A stretch of DNA of 64,000 nt from Devosia chinhatensis (GCF_000969445.1 NZ_JZEY01000061.1:248001-312000); one strand, 5' to 3'; positions 1-9,114 are shown, counted from the stretch's first letter. Numbers and translations: made by a program. Notes: generated from the letters alone by a model not told the origin.

Positions 1-884
1 CCCTGATCGCCGAGATTTATGCCAAGGGCCTGGGCGTCGGGCAGAATGCCGAGCGCGCTGCCGGCTGGTACCAGCTGGCCTCGCGCAACGGGGATCGCCT
101 CGCCACGTTCGAACTGGGCATGCTCTACCAGAACGGGCTGGGCGTCACCAAAAGCCGGGAGCGGGCGGCCGAACTGTTCCGCAGCGCCGCCGATGCCGGA
201 TATGCCCCGGCCAAGTACAACATGGCCCTGCTCCATGTCGAAGGCATCTATGCCGAGCCCAGCCTGACCCGCGCCGCCGACCTGATGCGCGAGGCGGCCG
301 AGGCGGAGCTGCCCGAGGCGCAATACGATTACGGCGTCATGCTGCTCGAAGGCGCCGGTGTCTCCCCCGACCCGGCGGCAGGGGCACGCTACATAGCACT
401 GGCCGCCGACCAGGGGCTGGTCGATGCCCAGATCGACTACGCCACTCTTTTCTATCTGGGACAGGGCGTGACCCGTGACCTGAGCGCGGCAGTCGAATGG
501 TATCGTCGCGCCGCCGAAGCGGGCAATGCCGTGGCGCAGAACCGCTATGCCAAACTGCTCGCCGTGGGCGAGGGCGTGACGCTCAACCTCGAAGACGCAG
601 CCATGTGGCGGGCGCTGGCGCGGCGGCAGGGCATGAGCGATGCCGCGCTCGATCGCCTGCTGGTGTCCATACCGGCCGATGCGCTGGCCCGCGCCGAGGA
701 ACGCGCCCGCTTCTGGCCATCGGCGCCGCCGAGCACGGTGGCTGCAGCACCGGCGGACGAGGCCGCTCCGACCGCAGGCGCAGACATCCTGCCCAGCCCG
801 GTGAGTGCCGAAAATGCCCCGTCTGCTCCCGATGAGGAGCCTGAGCCATCCGCCCAGACCGACGCATCGAGCGAGGCGCCGTGA
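1..884 (+). CDS. Sel1-repeat (SEL1-like TPR) protein, 5' end outside window
   Basis: The reading frame is already open at base 3, so this is the last 293 residues of a longer protein. It is built from Sel1-like repeats of about 36 residues with the usual A-x-x-x-Y/L-x-x-G and G-V-x-x-D-x-x-x-A-A-x-W-Y-x-x-A-A spacing (for example G-V-T-R-D-L-S-A-A-V-E-W-Y-R-R-A-A). These form paired alpha helices that act as protein-interaction scaffolds. The last 70 residues are an Ala/Pro/Glu-rich low-complexity tail. Sel1 proteins in this group include exopolysaccharide and polar-development regulators, but the N-terminus that would decide is missing. The family is certain and the role unknown. Confidence 0.85.
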   Translation, partial: LIAEIYAKGLGVGQNAERAAGWYQLASRNGDRLATFELGMLYQNGLGVTKSRERAAELFRSAADAGYAPAKYNMALLHVEGIYAEPSLTRAADLMREAAEAELPEAQYDYGVMLLEGAGVSPDPAAGARYIALAADQGLVDAQIDYATLFYLGQGVTRDLSAAVEWYRRAAEAGNAVAQNRYAKLLAVGEGVTLNLEDAAMWRALARRQGMSDAALDRLLVSIPADALARAEERARFWPSAPPSTVAAAPADEAAPTAGADILPSPVSAENAPSAPDEEPEPSAQTDASSEAP

Positions 885-1024
885 AGCGAACCCCTTGAAC
901 CGGGGGCCTTTCTGGGGCAATAAGCCCGCCACAATTGAAACTAGCGGCAAGCCCTCGGGCTTTTCGGCGGCGGCCTTCGGGTTCCGGCGCCGAGCGGGCC
1001 GCATGATCCAGCGAGCACTTCCCA

Positions 1025-1819
1025 ATGGCGCGTTCCGCCCTTCTCAACGTCATGGTCAATGCCGCCATCAAGGCCGGCAAGTCGCTGAGCCGCGATTTCA
1101 ACGAGGTCGAGAACCTGCAGGTGTCGCGCAAGGGGCCGGCCGATTTCGTTTCCAAGGCCGACCTGCGCGCCGAGCAGATCGTCTATGACGAATTGCGCAA
1201 GGCCCGCCCGACCTATGCCTTCCTGATGGAAGAGGGCGGCGAAGTCGCCGGCACGGACGGCCAGCACACCTGGATCGTCGACCCGCTCGATGGCACCACC
1301 AATTTCCTCCATTCCATTCCGCTCTTTGCCGTGGCCATCGCGCTGCAGCGCGGCGACGAAATCGTGGCCTCGGTGATCTACAATCCGATCATGGATGAGC
1401 TCTACACCGCCGAAAAGGGCGGCGGCACCTGGCTGGCCGATCGCAAGCGCCTGCGCGTCGCCAATCGCCGCCACCTGTCCGAGGCCGTCATCTGCACCGG
1501 TATCAAGACGCAGGGCACGTCCAACGACGCCCTGCAATTGCGCCAGCTTGCGGCCGTGACGCCCGCCGTGGCCGGCATCCGCCGCTCCGGCTCGATCTGC
1601 CTCGACATGGCCTGGCTCGCCGCTGGCCGCTATGACGGCCTTTGGGAAGCGGGCCTCAAGCCCTGGGACGTGGCACCGGGCTTCCTGATGGTCAAAGAAG
1701 CAGGCGGTCTCGTCTCCGACTATGCCGGCCAGCCAGGCTCGATCTGGAACGGGCAGATCGTTGCCGGCAACGAAGCCCTGCACGGCGCCCTGCTCAAGAC
1801 GCTCAAGCCGATCCAGTAG
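1025..1819 (+). CDS. suhB: Inositol-1-monophosphatase family protein (SuhB-like)
   Basis: This 264-residue enzyme belongs to the Mg2+-dependent inositol monophosphatase/SuhB phosphatase family. It likely hydrolyses inositol phosphate or a related sugar phosphate in the cytoplasm. The metal site is visible: the acidic E69-E70 pair, the signature W-I-V-D-P-L-D-G-T-T-N-F at residues 83-94 with D86 and D89, and the second signature W-D-V-A-P-G near residue 214 with D215. The length is normal for the family. It stands alone, 140 bases after the Sel1 gene. SuhB homologues also act in rRNA antitermination in enterobacteria; whether this one does cannot be read from sequence. Confidence 0.9.
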   Translation: MARSALLNVMVNAAIKAGKSLSRDFNEVENLQVSRKGPADFVSKADLRAEQIVYDELRKARPTYAFLMEEGGEVAGTDGQHTWIVDPLDGTTNFLHSIPLFAVAIALQRGDEIVASVIYNPIMDELYTAEKGGGTWLADRKRLRVANRRHLSEAVICTGIKTQGTSNDALQLRQLAAVTPAVAGIRRSGSICLDMAWLAAGRYDGLWEAGLKPWDVAPGFLMVKEAGGLVSDYAGQPGSIWNGQIVAGNEALHGALLKTLKPIQ

Positions 1820-1976
1820 GGGACGCGGCAACGCAAGCCTTGGGGGCGGACCGCTCGGTCCGCCATCGCCGCATTCACGTCACAGCCATGCGTTAACCTT
1901 TTCCATTGTCACGCCTTGGTGCCGCCTCTAGACTCCGCGCGGTTGATTTGTGGCAAAGGGGCAAGGTTCGGCAAAG

Positions 1977-2963
1977 ATGACGCAAGGCTACGATCCCTAT
2001 CACCTCGCCAGCCCCACGGTGTATCTCGTCAAGATCCTGATCTTTCTGGTGCTTGTGGCGCTGGTCGGGGCAATCCTGTTTTCCACGATCGTTACCTTTT
2101 TCTGGGCCAACCCCTTCATCAATTCGCTGATCTTCTTCACCCTGGCGATCGGCATCTTCCTCAGCTTCCGGCAGATTTTCCGGCTGTTCCCGGAAGTCAA
2201 ATGGGTCAATTCGCTCCAGGACGGAACGCTCTCCAATTCCCAGCCGCCCGTGCTGCTCGCCCCTGTCGCGGGCCTGCTGCGCGAACGGATCGGGGAAGCG
2301 ATCATCACCCCATCCTCGATGCGCTCGATCCTCGATTCGGTGGGCAACCGGCTCGATGAGGCCAAGGATACCTCGCGCTATCTCACTGGGCTGCTGGTGT
2401 TCCTGGGCCTGCTCGGCACGTTCTATGGTCTGCTCGAGACCGTGACGTCGGTCAGCCAGGTGATCAACGCGCTGGACGTGACCCAAGGCGACACCACCAC
2501 CCTGTTCACCAATCTGCGTGAGGGTCTCGTGGCTCCGCTGGGCGGCATGGGTACGGCCTTTTCGTCCTCGCTCTTCGGTCTTTCGGGCTCGCTGGTCCTG
2601 GGCTTTCTCGACCTGCAGACCAGCCAGGCCCAGAATGCCTTCTATACCGATCTCGAAGACTGGATGACCTCCATGACCGAGCTCGACCACCCCGTCACTG
2701 CCATGCAGGCAAATGCCGGCGGCCCCGATATCCAGGCGCTGGTCGACAAGCTGGGCGCCAACAACCAGAACATCAATTCCTCCCAGAACGCCATCCGCGC
2801 CATGGCCGAACTGGCCCGGGGAATCGATGGCCTGGTCAAGCACATCCGCACCGAGCAGGACGATCTGCGAAAACATATTAACGAACAGGGCGAGACCAAC
2901 AAGAAGCTGCGCGACCTGATCGAAGCCATGCTCAACGAAGCCGACAACGAGCGGCGGAACTGA
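1977..2963 (+). CDS. MotA/TolQ/ExbB-family proton channel protein
   Basis: This 328-residue inner-membrane protein has two hydrophobic helices near the N-terminus (about residues 17-60). A central hydrophobic stretch holds L-L-V-F-L-G-L-L-G-T-F-Y-G-L, followed by another pair around G-G-M-G-T-A-F-S-S-S-L-F-G-L, which is the MotA/TolQ/ExbB channel pattern. The C-terminal 100 residues are charged and probably cytoplasmic. It is followed three bases later by an OmpA/MotB-like partner, so the pair should form a proton-driven stator-like complex. It is longer than TolQ and not a canonical flagellar MotA. A GTG at 1950 would add nine residues. The ATG at 1977 is preferred because an AAGG lies 10 bases upstream and the GTG has no ribosome site. 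Confidence 0.8.
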   Translation: MTQGYDPYHLASPTVYLVKILIFLVLVALVGAILFSTIVTFFWANPFINSLIFFTLAIGIFLSFRQIFRLFPEVKWVNSLQDGTLSNSQPPVLLAPVAGLLRERIGEAIITPSSMRSILDSVGNRLDEAKDTSRYLTGLLVFLGLLGTFYGLLETVTSVSQVINALDVTQGDTTTLFTNLREGLVAPLGGMGTAFSSSLFGLSGSLVLGFLDLQTSQAQNAFYTDLEDWMTSMTELDHPVTAMQANAGGPDIQALVDKLGANNQNINSSQNAIRAMAELARGIDGLVKHIRTEQDDLRKHINEQGETNKKLRDLIEAMLNEADNERRN

Positions 2964-2966
2964 TCC

Positions 2967-3992
2967 ATGCCGGGCGCCCGTTCCCGCCGCAGACAGGAGG
3001 CCAATTACTGGCCTGGCTTCGTCGATGCGCTGTCGAGCCTGTTGCTCGTCATCATCTTCATGCTGTCGCTGTTCATGCTGACCCAGTTCTTCCTCGGCCA
3101 GGAAATCCAGGGCCGCGACACCGCCCTGGCGCGTCTCAACAGCCAGATTGCCGAATTGACGGAATTGCTGCAGCTCGAGCGCGCCGGTTCGGACGACCTT
3201 GTCGCCCAATTGGCCAATATCACGGCAACTCTCGCCGGCGCAGAAGCGGAGAATGCCAGTCTGCAGGACCAGCTGGCCGGAATCGGCGCGGGCCTGGGCG
3301 ATCGGGATTCCACCATTGCGGGCCTGCAATCGGATCTGCTCGACGCCGAACGGCTTTCCGATGAAGCCAATGCCCAGGTCGCGCTGCTGAACCAGCAATT
3401 GGCCGCCCTGCGGACCCAGATCGGCGCCCTCGAAGCCGCACTCGAAGCCTCGGAAGCCCGCGACAGCGAAAGCCGCACGCAGATTGCCGATCTCGGCCGC
3501 CGGCTCAACCTTGCGCTGGCCCAGCGCGTCCAGGATCTTGCGCGCTACCGCTCCGACTTCTTCGGCCGGCTCCGCCAGATTCTGGAGACGCGTGCCGATG
3601 TCCGCGTCGTGGGCGACCGTTTCGTTTTCCAGTCCGAAGTGCTCTTCGCCCCCGGCCAGGCCGATATCGCCACGGCCGGCCTGCCCGAGCTCGACGCGCT
3701 GGCCGAGGCCATCCTTCAGCTGGAGCAGGAAATTCCGCCCGATATCAATTGGGTGCTGCGCATCGACGGCCATACGGACAGCCGGCCCATTTCCAATGCG
3801 CGATTCCCCTCCAACTGGGAATTGTCGGCCGCCCGCGCCATTTCCGTGGCGCAGTATCTGGTCTCGCGGGGCGTGCCCCCGGCACGGCTGGTGGCCGCCG
3901 GTTTCGGCGAATTCGCTCCGCTCGACCCGGCTGAAACCGACGAAGCCTATCGGCGCAATCGACGCATCGAGTTCAAGTTGACCGAAGGCTAG
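2967..3992 (+). CDS. OmpA/MotB-like peptidoglycan-binding stator partner
   Basis: This 341-residue protein has one N-terminal transmembrane helix (about residues 22-45, after N-Y-W-P-G-F-V-D-A-L). A long periplasmic coiled coil of A/L/Q/E heptads follows (about 50-190), then a C-terminal OmpA-like domain with D-G-H-T-D-S-R-P and the R-A-x-S-V-x-x-Y-L-V-S-R-G and N-R-R-I-E-F motifs that grip peptidoglycan. This is the MotB/TolR-like anchoring partner of the channel protein just upstream, in the same transcript with a gap of three bases. The extended coiled coil sets it apart from flagellar MotB, which lacks one. Function in envelope mechanics or cell division is inference. Confidence 0.8.
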   Translation: MPGARSRRRQEANYWPGFVDALSSLLLVIIFMLSLFMLTQFFLGQEIQGRDTALARLNSQIAELTELLQLERAGSDDLVAQLANITATLAGAEAENASLQDQLAGIGAGLGDRDSTIAGLQSDLLDAERLSDEANAQVALLNQQLAALRTQIGALEAALEASEARDSESRTQIADLGRRLNLALAQRVQDLARYRSDFFGRLRQILETRADVRVVGDRFVFQSEVLFAPGQADIATAGLPELDALAEAILQLEQEIPPDINWVLRIDGHTDSRPISNARFPSNWELSAARAISVAQYLVSRGVPPARLVAAGFGEFAPLDPAETDEAYRRNRRIEFKLTEG

Positions 3993-4292
3993 GCGCAGCC
4001 AGGCCGCGCCTTCTCCTTTCGTCGACAGGCAGGGCCGATTGTCGATCCAGACTGTCTGTTGTGGCGCCGCGGCATGTGCTGGCCCGCAGGGGGAGGAGTT
4101 CGAGGGGCGGGCTCCTTAACGTTAACGCGGCCGATCACAATGTGTGTGACCATTCGGCAACGTCGCAGAAAAGCCCGGATTTCCGCCACATGGCCGCCCC
4201 AATAGGCAAAGATTAACCACGTTGGCAAACCGGCTTTTAAGATTAAGCGCGGTAAATGCTGCGCCTAAGATTATAGCTTTCAGGAGCCGCAA
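3993..4292. other. 300-base intergenic region upstream of pal
   Basis: No convincing gene lies here. The stretch holds the tandem TTAACG motif TTAACGTTAA at 4116-4125 and a TTAACCA at 4213-4219, which resemble halves of CtrA boxes but lack a proper N7 partner. An AGGAG at 4282-4286 sits six bases before the GTG that starts pal. The pal promoter is expected in the AT-richer part after 4200. Confidence 0.5.
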
Positions 4293-4796
4293 GTGGTCAT
4301 CCCCGCACCCATCAACACTGTTATGCGCGCTGCCGCGATGATGCTTTTCGTCGTGGTCATCGCCGCCTGTTCCCGCAGCGCCACCGGCGATAATGTCGGT
4401 CTTACCGGCGTCGGCAATACCGGCCCCGGCGGCGGCGCCCCCGGCAGCCAGCAGGAATTCATCGTCACCGTCGGCGACCGCGTCTTCTTCGAAACCGATT
4501 CCAGCTCGCTGACCAGCGAAGCCCAGGCCACCCTCGACAAGCAGGCCCAGTGGCTGAACCAGTACGCCAATTACCGCATCATGATCGAAGGCCACGCCGA
4601 CGAACGCGGCACCCGTGAATACAACATCGCCCTGGGCGCCCGCCGCGCCTCGGTGGTGGTGAACTATCTCGTTTCCCGCGGCGTCAATGCCCAGCGCATC
4701 CAGAGCCAGTCCTTCGGCAAGGAGCGCCCGGTGGCGATCTGTAACGACATCTCCTGCTGGAGCCAGAACCGCCGCGCGGTCACGGTGGTCCAGTAA
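4293..4796 (+). CDS. pal: Peptidoglycan-associated lipoprotein Pal
   Basis: This 167-residue outer-membrane lipoprotein is the anchor of the Tol-Pal constriction complex. It has a signal peptide with lipobox I-A-A-C (C26 becomes the lipidated N-terminus), a short Gly-rich linker, and an OmpA-like domain with the E-G-H-A-D-E-R-G-T-R-E-Y-N and A-R-R-A peptidoglycan contacts that are diagnostic of Pal. The GTG start is supported by AGGAG six bases upstream. The usual tolQ-tolR-tolA-tolB genes are not immediately upstream; the preceding genes are the MotA/OmpA-like pair. cpoB follows after a terminator hairpin, as in most Pal loci. Confidence 0.95.
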   Translation: MVIPAPINTVMRAAAMMLFVVVIAACSRSATGDNVGLTGVGNTGPGGGAPGSQQEFIVTVGDRVFFETDSSSLTSEAQATLDKQAQWLNQYANYRIMIEGHADERGTREYNIALGARRASVVVNYLVSRGVNAQRIQSQSFGKERPVAICNDISCWSQNRRAVTVVQ

Positions 4797-4849
4797 CAAT
4801 CATGGCCTGCCTTCGGGCAGGCATCCCTTCGGGTAAATCCGGAGGCCAG

Positions 4850-4889
4850 AGCGCCCGGAGCCAGTAAAATGGCCCGGGCGCTTTCTTTT
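4850..4889 (+). terminator. Rho-independent terminator after pal
   Basis: A nine-base-pair stem (AGCGCCCGG / CCGGGCGCT) with a 14-16 base loop is followed by TTTCTTTT. A second small hairpin (GCCTGC / GCAGGC) lies just before it at 4804-4822. The terminator separates pal from cpoB, which therefore either has its own promoter or depends on readthrough. Confidence 0.7.
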
Positions 4890-4961
4890 CACCAAAATTG
4901 CTCTTTATTGCCGACAGGAAAGTACCCATCTTGGCCGGCAGGCAGCATTGGAGTTGATGCG

Positions 4962-5975
4962 TTGACGTTAGGACGTTTTTCAAAGTGGAGCCGGGCTGCG
5001 TTCTGCGCGCTTGGCCTCGGGCTGAGTGCCGGTGTGGGCGCTGCACAGGCACAGTCCGTCATGCCGCCAGGCGAATTGAGCGGGCTCGGCTTCAACAATA
5101 CCGGTGGCCGCATTCTTGTCGCGCAGGCCGACAGCGCCCAGCTCATGGTGCGTATCCAGCAGCTCGAAGAGCAGATCCGCGTGCTCAACGGCCAGGTCGA
5201 GGGCCTGACCTTCCAGCTCACCCAATTGCAGGAAATTCTCAACCGTCTCTCCGAGGACAGCGAATTCCGCTTCCAGCAGCTGGAAGGCGGTGCTGGGGGA
5301 AAAACTGAAGCGGCAACCCAACCAGGCGGCGCGACGCAGCCTGAGGCGTTGCCGCAGGACCCGGCCCTTTCCGACGAGGATTTCGTCCGTCCCACCATCA
5401 TTCCCGAACAGGGCGTGCAGCCCCTGCCCGGCGAACAGGAATTCGACCCTTCCTTCGACGATGGGTCATTGGGCCCCTCGTCCGACCCCCTGGTGGGAAC
5501 CGGACAGGGCGGCGGCATCGACCTCGTCACCGGCCAGCCCATCAACCTGAGCTACGATCCGCGCGCCGCCAATAGCGGCAATGCCGATGCCGACGCGCAG
5601 TTCCGCGCCGGATACGAGGCCATGCTGTCCGGCGATTACGACTTCGCCGAAGAGCAATTCGGACAGTTCATCGAGCTCTATCCGGACAATCCCCAAGTGC
5701 CGGACGCAGCCAACTGGCTGGGCGAAGCGCTGATGGCGCGATCCGCCTATGCCGAGGCAGCCGATGTGCTGGTCGAAGCCTATCAGCAATATCAGGATCA
5801 TCCGCGCGCGCCCGATCTGCTGCTCAAACTGGGCATTTCGCTGGCTGGCGTCGGCGAACGGGAAACCGCCTGCCGCACCTTTGGCGAAATCGACCGGCGC
5901 TATAGCGAGACGATCCCCGCCTTCCAGGCGCGCCTGGCCGAGGAGAAGACGAAGGCCGAATGTCCACCGGCCTGA
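4962..5975 (+). CDS. cpoB: Tol-Pal system protein CpoB (YbgF)
   Basis: This periplasmic protein of 337 residues coordinates peptidoglycan synthesis with Tol-Pal constriction. After a signal peptide (ending near A-A-Q-A-Q-S) come an N-terminal coiled coil (M-V-R-I-Q-Q-L-E-E-Q-I-R-V-L), which is the trimerisation region, and a Pro/Gln/Gly-rich linker. The C-terminal TPR domain begins F-R-A-G-Y-E-A-M-L-S-G-D-Y. The start is taken as TTG 4962, with GGAG eight bases upstream. The frame stays open back to an ATG at 4869, but that start lies inside the terminator stem, has no ribosome site and would bury the signal peptide. tilS overlaps its end by 16 bases. Confidence 0.88.
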   Translation: MTLGRFSKWSRAAFCALGLGLSAGVGAAQAQSVMPPGELSGLGFNNTGGRILVAQADSAQLMVRIQQLEEQIRVLNGQVEGLTFQLTQLQEILNRLSEDSEFRFQQLEGGAGGKTEAATQPGGATQPEALPQDPALSDEDFVRPTIIPEQGVQPLPGEQEFDPSFDDGSLGPSSDPLVGTGQGGGIDLVTGQPINLSYDPRAANSGNADADAQFRAGYEAMLSGDYDFAEEQFGQFIELYPDNPQVPDAANWLGEALMARSAYAEAADVLVEAYQQYQDHPRAPDLLLKLGISLAGVGERETACRTFGEIDRRYSETIPAFQARLAEEKTKAECPPA

Positions 5976-7234
5976 CCCCGGACCTGACCGATCCCGAAAT
6001 TCTGGCGCGTCTGTTCGCGCCAGCTTCGGGGCACAAGGTCATCGGACTTGCCGTATCCGGCGGGCCCGACAGCCTGGCGCTCATGCTCTTGGCGCAGCGC
6101 TGGGCCACAGGCCTGCAAGACCCCCCGCAGCTCATTGTCTATAGCCTCGACCATGGCCTGCGTGCAGAAGCCGCGGCGGAAGTCGCCATGGTGATTGCGG
6201 CAGCCAAGAGCCTTGGCCTCGAGGCCCGCGCCCTGGCCTGGGCGGGCGAAAAACCGCAATCGGGCATCCAGGAGGCGGCGCGCATCGCGCGCTATCGCCT
6301 GATCGGGGAAGCCATGCGCGCCGACCGGGCGACCCTGCTGCTGACCGCCCACCACCGCGCCGACCAGGCCGAAACCGTGCTCATGCGCCTCGCCCATGGC
6401 AGCGGCGTCGAAGGCCTCAGGGCCATGGCGCCCCTGACGCAGGTGAAGGGTGTTCCGATTCTGCGGCCGCTGCTCGACGTCGAGCCTGCGAGCCTCGCCG
6501 CGCTCCTTCCCGGAGCCGGCCTCACGCCGGCACAGGACCCCTCCAATCACGACATGGGCTATGAACGGGTGCGCTGGCGTCGGCTTTTGCCGACACTGGC
6601 CGAAGAAGGGCTCGACAGCGCCACGCTTGCCCGTTTCGCCACGCGCATGGCGGAAGCGGACATGGCCCTTTCGCAAATGGCCGACGCCGCCTTTGAGGAA
6701 TGGGTGCGGCTCGACGGTTTCGGTGCGGCCAGCATGCCCTCGGCAGCGCTGCTCGGCCTCAGTCCCGCGATCGGCCGGCGCGTGCTCGGCAGGGTGCTCA
6801 ATATCGTGGGAGGGCGGCAGAAACCCCGCGCCCTGGGTCAGGTCGAGCGGCTCTACGACCAGATCGCCGAGACTGGCCTGCCCCGTGCCGCCACGCTGAT
6901 GGGTGCGGTCATCCGCATCAAGGGCGAGGCGCTCAGCATTTCGCGCGAGCCGGGACGGGCGCTGCCGGGTGAACAGGGCCTGCCGCCCAATTGCGCACTG
7001 ATCTGGGACGAGCGCTTCCGCATCGCCAATCTGTCCGATGCCACGGGCCTGGTCGCCGGCGCCACCGATTTCATGCCGCGCCACCGGCTCGAGGAAGTGC
7101 TCGGCTTCAAGGTCACCACACCTGCCGAAGCCATCCGCACCGCCCCGCTCGTCCGCGACGCCGAGGGGGGCGTTCTGGCGCTGGGCGGCTGGTCGTTCGA
7201 CGAACGCATCCAGGTCGAATTGCTGATCGATTGA
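5960..7234 (+). CDS. tilS: tRNA(Ile)-lysidine synthetase TilS
   Basis: This 424-residue cytoplasmic enzyme attaches lysine to C34 of the CAU anticodon of tRNA-Ile2, using ATP, so that AUA is read as isoleucine. The N-terminal PP-loop is V-S-G-G-P-D-S-L-A-L near residue 33, followed by L-D-H-G-L-R and T-A-H-H-x-x-D-Q-A-E-T, both typical of TilS/MesJ. The C-terminal part is the substrate-specificity domain. It overlaps cpoB by 16 bases, implying translational coupling. In many relatives ftsH follows tilS; here argB does, after 111 bases. Confidence 0.93.
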   Translation: MSTGLTPDLTDPEILARLFAPASGHKVIGLAVSGGPDSLALMLLAQRWATGLQDPPQLIVYSLDHGLRAEAAAEVAMVIAAAKSLGLEARALAWAGEKPQSGIQEAARIARYRLIGEAMRADRATLLLTAHHRADQAETVLMRLAHGSGVEGLRAMAPLTQVKGVPILRPLLDVEPASLAALLPGAGLTPAQDPSNHDMGYERVRWRRLLPTLAEEGLDSATLARFATRMAEADMALSQMADAAFEEWVRLDGFGAASMPSAALLGLSPAIGRRVLGRVLNIVGGRQKPRALGQVERLYDQIAETGLPRAATLMGAVIRIKGEALSISREPGRALPGEQGLPPNCALIWDERFRIANLSDATGLVAGATDFMPRHRLEEVLGFKVTTPAEAIRTAPLVRDAEGGVLALGGWSFDERIQVELLID

Positions 7235-7345
7235 TCCGGCCACAGCCGCACCGGGACAGAAATTTCTCCGCCATGCCGATTTAAACCCCCGGCAAAATCG
7301 ATTAGACCCTTTCTCCGAATGCCGTGACCAGGAGCCGCCGAACCC

Positions 7346-8248
7346 ATGTCCAATGACAATCCGAACACCGACCGGTTCAGCCACGACGCCGGCATCCTGG
7401 CCCAGGCCCTGCCCTATATGCAGCGCTACGAGGGCAAGACCGTCGTGGTGAAATATGGTGGCCACGCCATGGGCGACGCCAAGCTCGGCCAGGCCTTTGC
7501 CCGCGACATCGCTCTGTTGAAGCAGTCCAAGGTCAACCCGATCGTGGTGCATGGCGGCGGGCCGCAGATCGCCTCGATGCTGAAGAACCTCGGCATCGAG
7601 TCCAAGTTCGAAGGCGGGCTGCGCGTGACCGACAAACGGACCATGGAAATTGTCGAGATGGTCCTGGCCGGCTCGATCAACAAGGAAATCGTCGCGCTGA
7701 TCAATGCCGAGGGCGAATGGGCCATCGGCCTGTGCGGCAAGGATGGCAACATGGTCTTCGCCAAGAAGGCCGAAAAGACCGTCAAGGATCCCGGCTCCAA
7801 TATCGAGCGCGTGCTCGATCTGGGCTTTGTGGGCGAACCGGTCGAGGTCGACCGCACCCTTCTCGACCTTCTGGCCCGCTCCGAGCTGATCCCGGTCATC
7901 GCCCCGGTCGCGCCCGGTCATGACGGCAATACCTACAATATCAATGCCGACACCTTTGCCGGCGCCATTGCCGGCTCGCTTGGCGCCAAGCGGCTGCTGT
8001 TCCTCACCGACGTGCCCGGCGTGCTCGACAAGGACGGCAAGCTCATGCCCGAACTGACCGTGCGCGAAGCCAAGGCGCTGATTGCCGACGGCACGATTTC
8101 GGGCGGCATGATCCCCAAAGTGGAAACCTGCCTCGAAGCGCTCGACAATGGCGTGGAGGGCGTCGTGATCCTCAACGGCAAGACCCCGCATGTCGTGCTG
8201 GTCGAGCTCTTCACCGAACATGGCGCCGGTACGCTGATCGTGCGCTGA
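7346..8248 (+). CDS. argB: Acetylglutamate kinase
   Basis: This 300-residue enzyme phosphorylates N-acetyl-L-glutamate in the second step of arginine and ornithine biosynthesis. Amino-acid-kinase motifs are clear: V-V-K-Y-G-G-H-A-M near residue 32, V-V-H-G-G-G-P-Q-I near 66 and the late G-G-M-I-P-K-V-E segment that contacts ATP. The length matches cyclic-route, arginine-sensitive kinases, whose N-terminal extension helps hexamer formation. An AGGAG lies upstream of the ATG. No other arg gene is adjacent. Confidence 0.96.
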   Translation: MSNDNPNTDRFSHDAGILAQALPYMQRYEGKTVVVKYGGHAMGDAKLGQAFARDIALLKQSKVNPIVVHGGGPQIASMLKNLGIESKFEGGLRVTDKRTMEIVEMVLAGSINKEIVALINAEGEWAIGLCGKDGNMVFAKKAEKTVKDPGSNIERVLDLGFVGEPVEVDRTLLDLLARSELIPVIAPVAPGHDGNTYNINADTFAGAIAGSLGAKRLLFLTDVPGVLDKDGKLMPELTVREAKALIADGTISGGMIPKVETCLEALDNGVEGVVILNGKTPHVVLVELFTEHGAGTLIVR

Positions 8249-8301
8249 AGCGCTGAGCGCGCCCTCGCCGACCTCGCCGTACACCCTGGAGACATCCCCG
8301 C

Positions 8302-9081
8302 TTGGGAACCGAGTTCTTCATCTTCGCGGCGGTGGGTTTTCTGGCCCAGATCGTCGATGGCGCGCTGGGCATGGCCTATGGCGTGGTCAGTTCGACCATG
8401 CTTCTGGCCTTCGGCGTCCCCCCGGCAGCCGCGTCGGCCAGTGTGCACGCCGCCGAAATGTTCACCACGGCCGCCTCGGCCACCAGCCATGTCAGCCATC
8501 GCAACGTCAATTGGCGCCTGTTCTGGCGGCTTGCCCCCGCCGGGATCGTGGGCGGCGTGCTCGGCACCTATGTGCTGACCGCCATAGACGGGGCCGTGCT
8601 GCGCCCCTTCGTGACGATTTATCTCGGGCTGCTCGGCGTCTATATTCTCTATCGCGCCTTCCGCATGCGCGGTGCCTATCGCGAACCCAAGACGGGCCTG
8701 GTCCTGCCGCTGGGCGTGGCCGGCGGGTTCGTCGATGCGGCAGGCGGCGGCGGCTGGGGACCCATCGTCACGTCCAGCCTGATCGGCTCGGGCGGCGCGC
8801 CGCGCTATATCGTGGGCACGGTCAATACGGTGGAGTTTTTCGTGACGACGGCCGTGTCCGTCGCCTTCATCACTGCACTGCTCACCGGCCACTGGGCCGA
8901 TGCCGAGGGGATCGACAACCACATCTGGTCGGTGGCGGGCCTGGTGGTCGGGGGCGTTCTGGCTGCTCCGCTGGCCGGTTTCGTGGTGCGGATCATTCCG
9001 CCCAAGCGCCTGATGGTGCTGGTGGGCGGGCTCGTCATCTCCCTCGCCGTGTTTCAGACCTGGCAATTGCTGGCACAATGA
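8302..9081 (+). CDS. Sulfite exporter TauE/SafE-family membrane protein
   Basis: This 259-residue protein has about eight hydrophobic segments. It carries the TauE/SafE repeats: the first half begins F-L-A-Q-I-V-D-G-A-L-G-M-A-Y-G-V, and the second half holds G-G-F-V-D-A-A-G-G-G-G-W-G-P-I-V. Members export small sulfur-containing or organic anions. The first codon is TTG 8302, with GGAGA upstream. It is the last plus-strand gene before a convergent drug exporter, with a shared hairpin in between. Its substrate cannot be told. Confidence 0.85.
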   Translation: MGTEFFIFAAVGFLAQIVDGALGMAYGVVSSTMLLAFGVPPAAASASVHAAEMFTTAASATSHVSHRNVNWRLFWRLAPAGIVGGVLGTYVLTAIDGAVLRPFVTIYLGLLGVYILYRAFRMRGAYREPKTGLVLPLGVAGGFVDAAGGGGWGPIVTSSLIGSGGAPRYIVGTVNTVEFFVTTAVSVAFITALLTGHWADAEGIDNHIWSVAGLVVGGVLAAPLAGFVVRIIPPKRLMVLVGGLVISLAVFQTWQLLAQ

Positions 9082-9085
9082 ACAA

Positions 9086-9105
9086 GGCCGCCCCAAGGGG
9101 CGGCC
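9086..9105. terminator. Bidirectional hairpin between convergent genes
   Basis: A perfect nine-base-pair stem GGCCGCCCC / GGGGCGGCC with a two-base loop lies between the stops of the TauE/SafE gene and the convergent MFS gene. Neither side has a strong T run, so the strength is uncertain. Confidence 0.5.
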
Positions 9106-9114
9106 CGTCCACAA

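Noticed and set aside
1893..3773. A 626-codon open frame on the minus strand
   Set aside because: It lies antisense to the channel/OmpA pair, is rich in Gln/Gly/His/Arg as expected from the reverse of a high-GC gene, and shows no family motif or ribosome site.
4116..4219. TTAACGTTAA and TTAACCA as CtrA boxes for pal
   Set aside because: The halves are not seven bases apart; only isolated half-sites are present.
5900..8284. A 794-codon open frame on the minus strand
   Set aside because: Antisense to tilS and argB, which are certain. Its composition is that of a GC-driven shadow frame.
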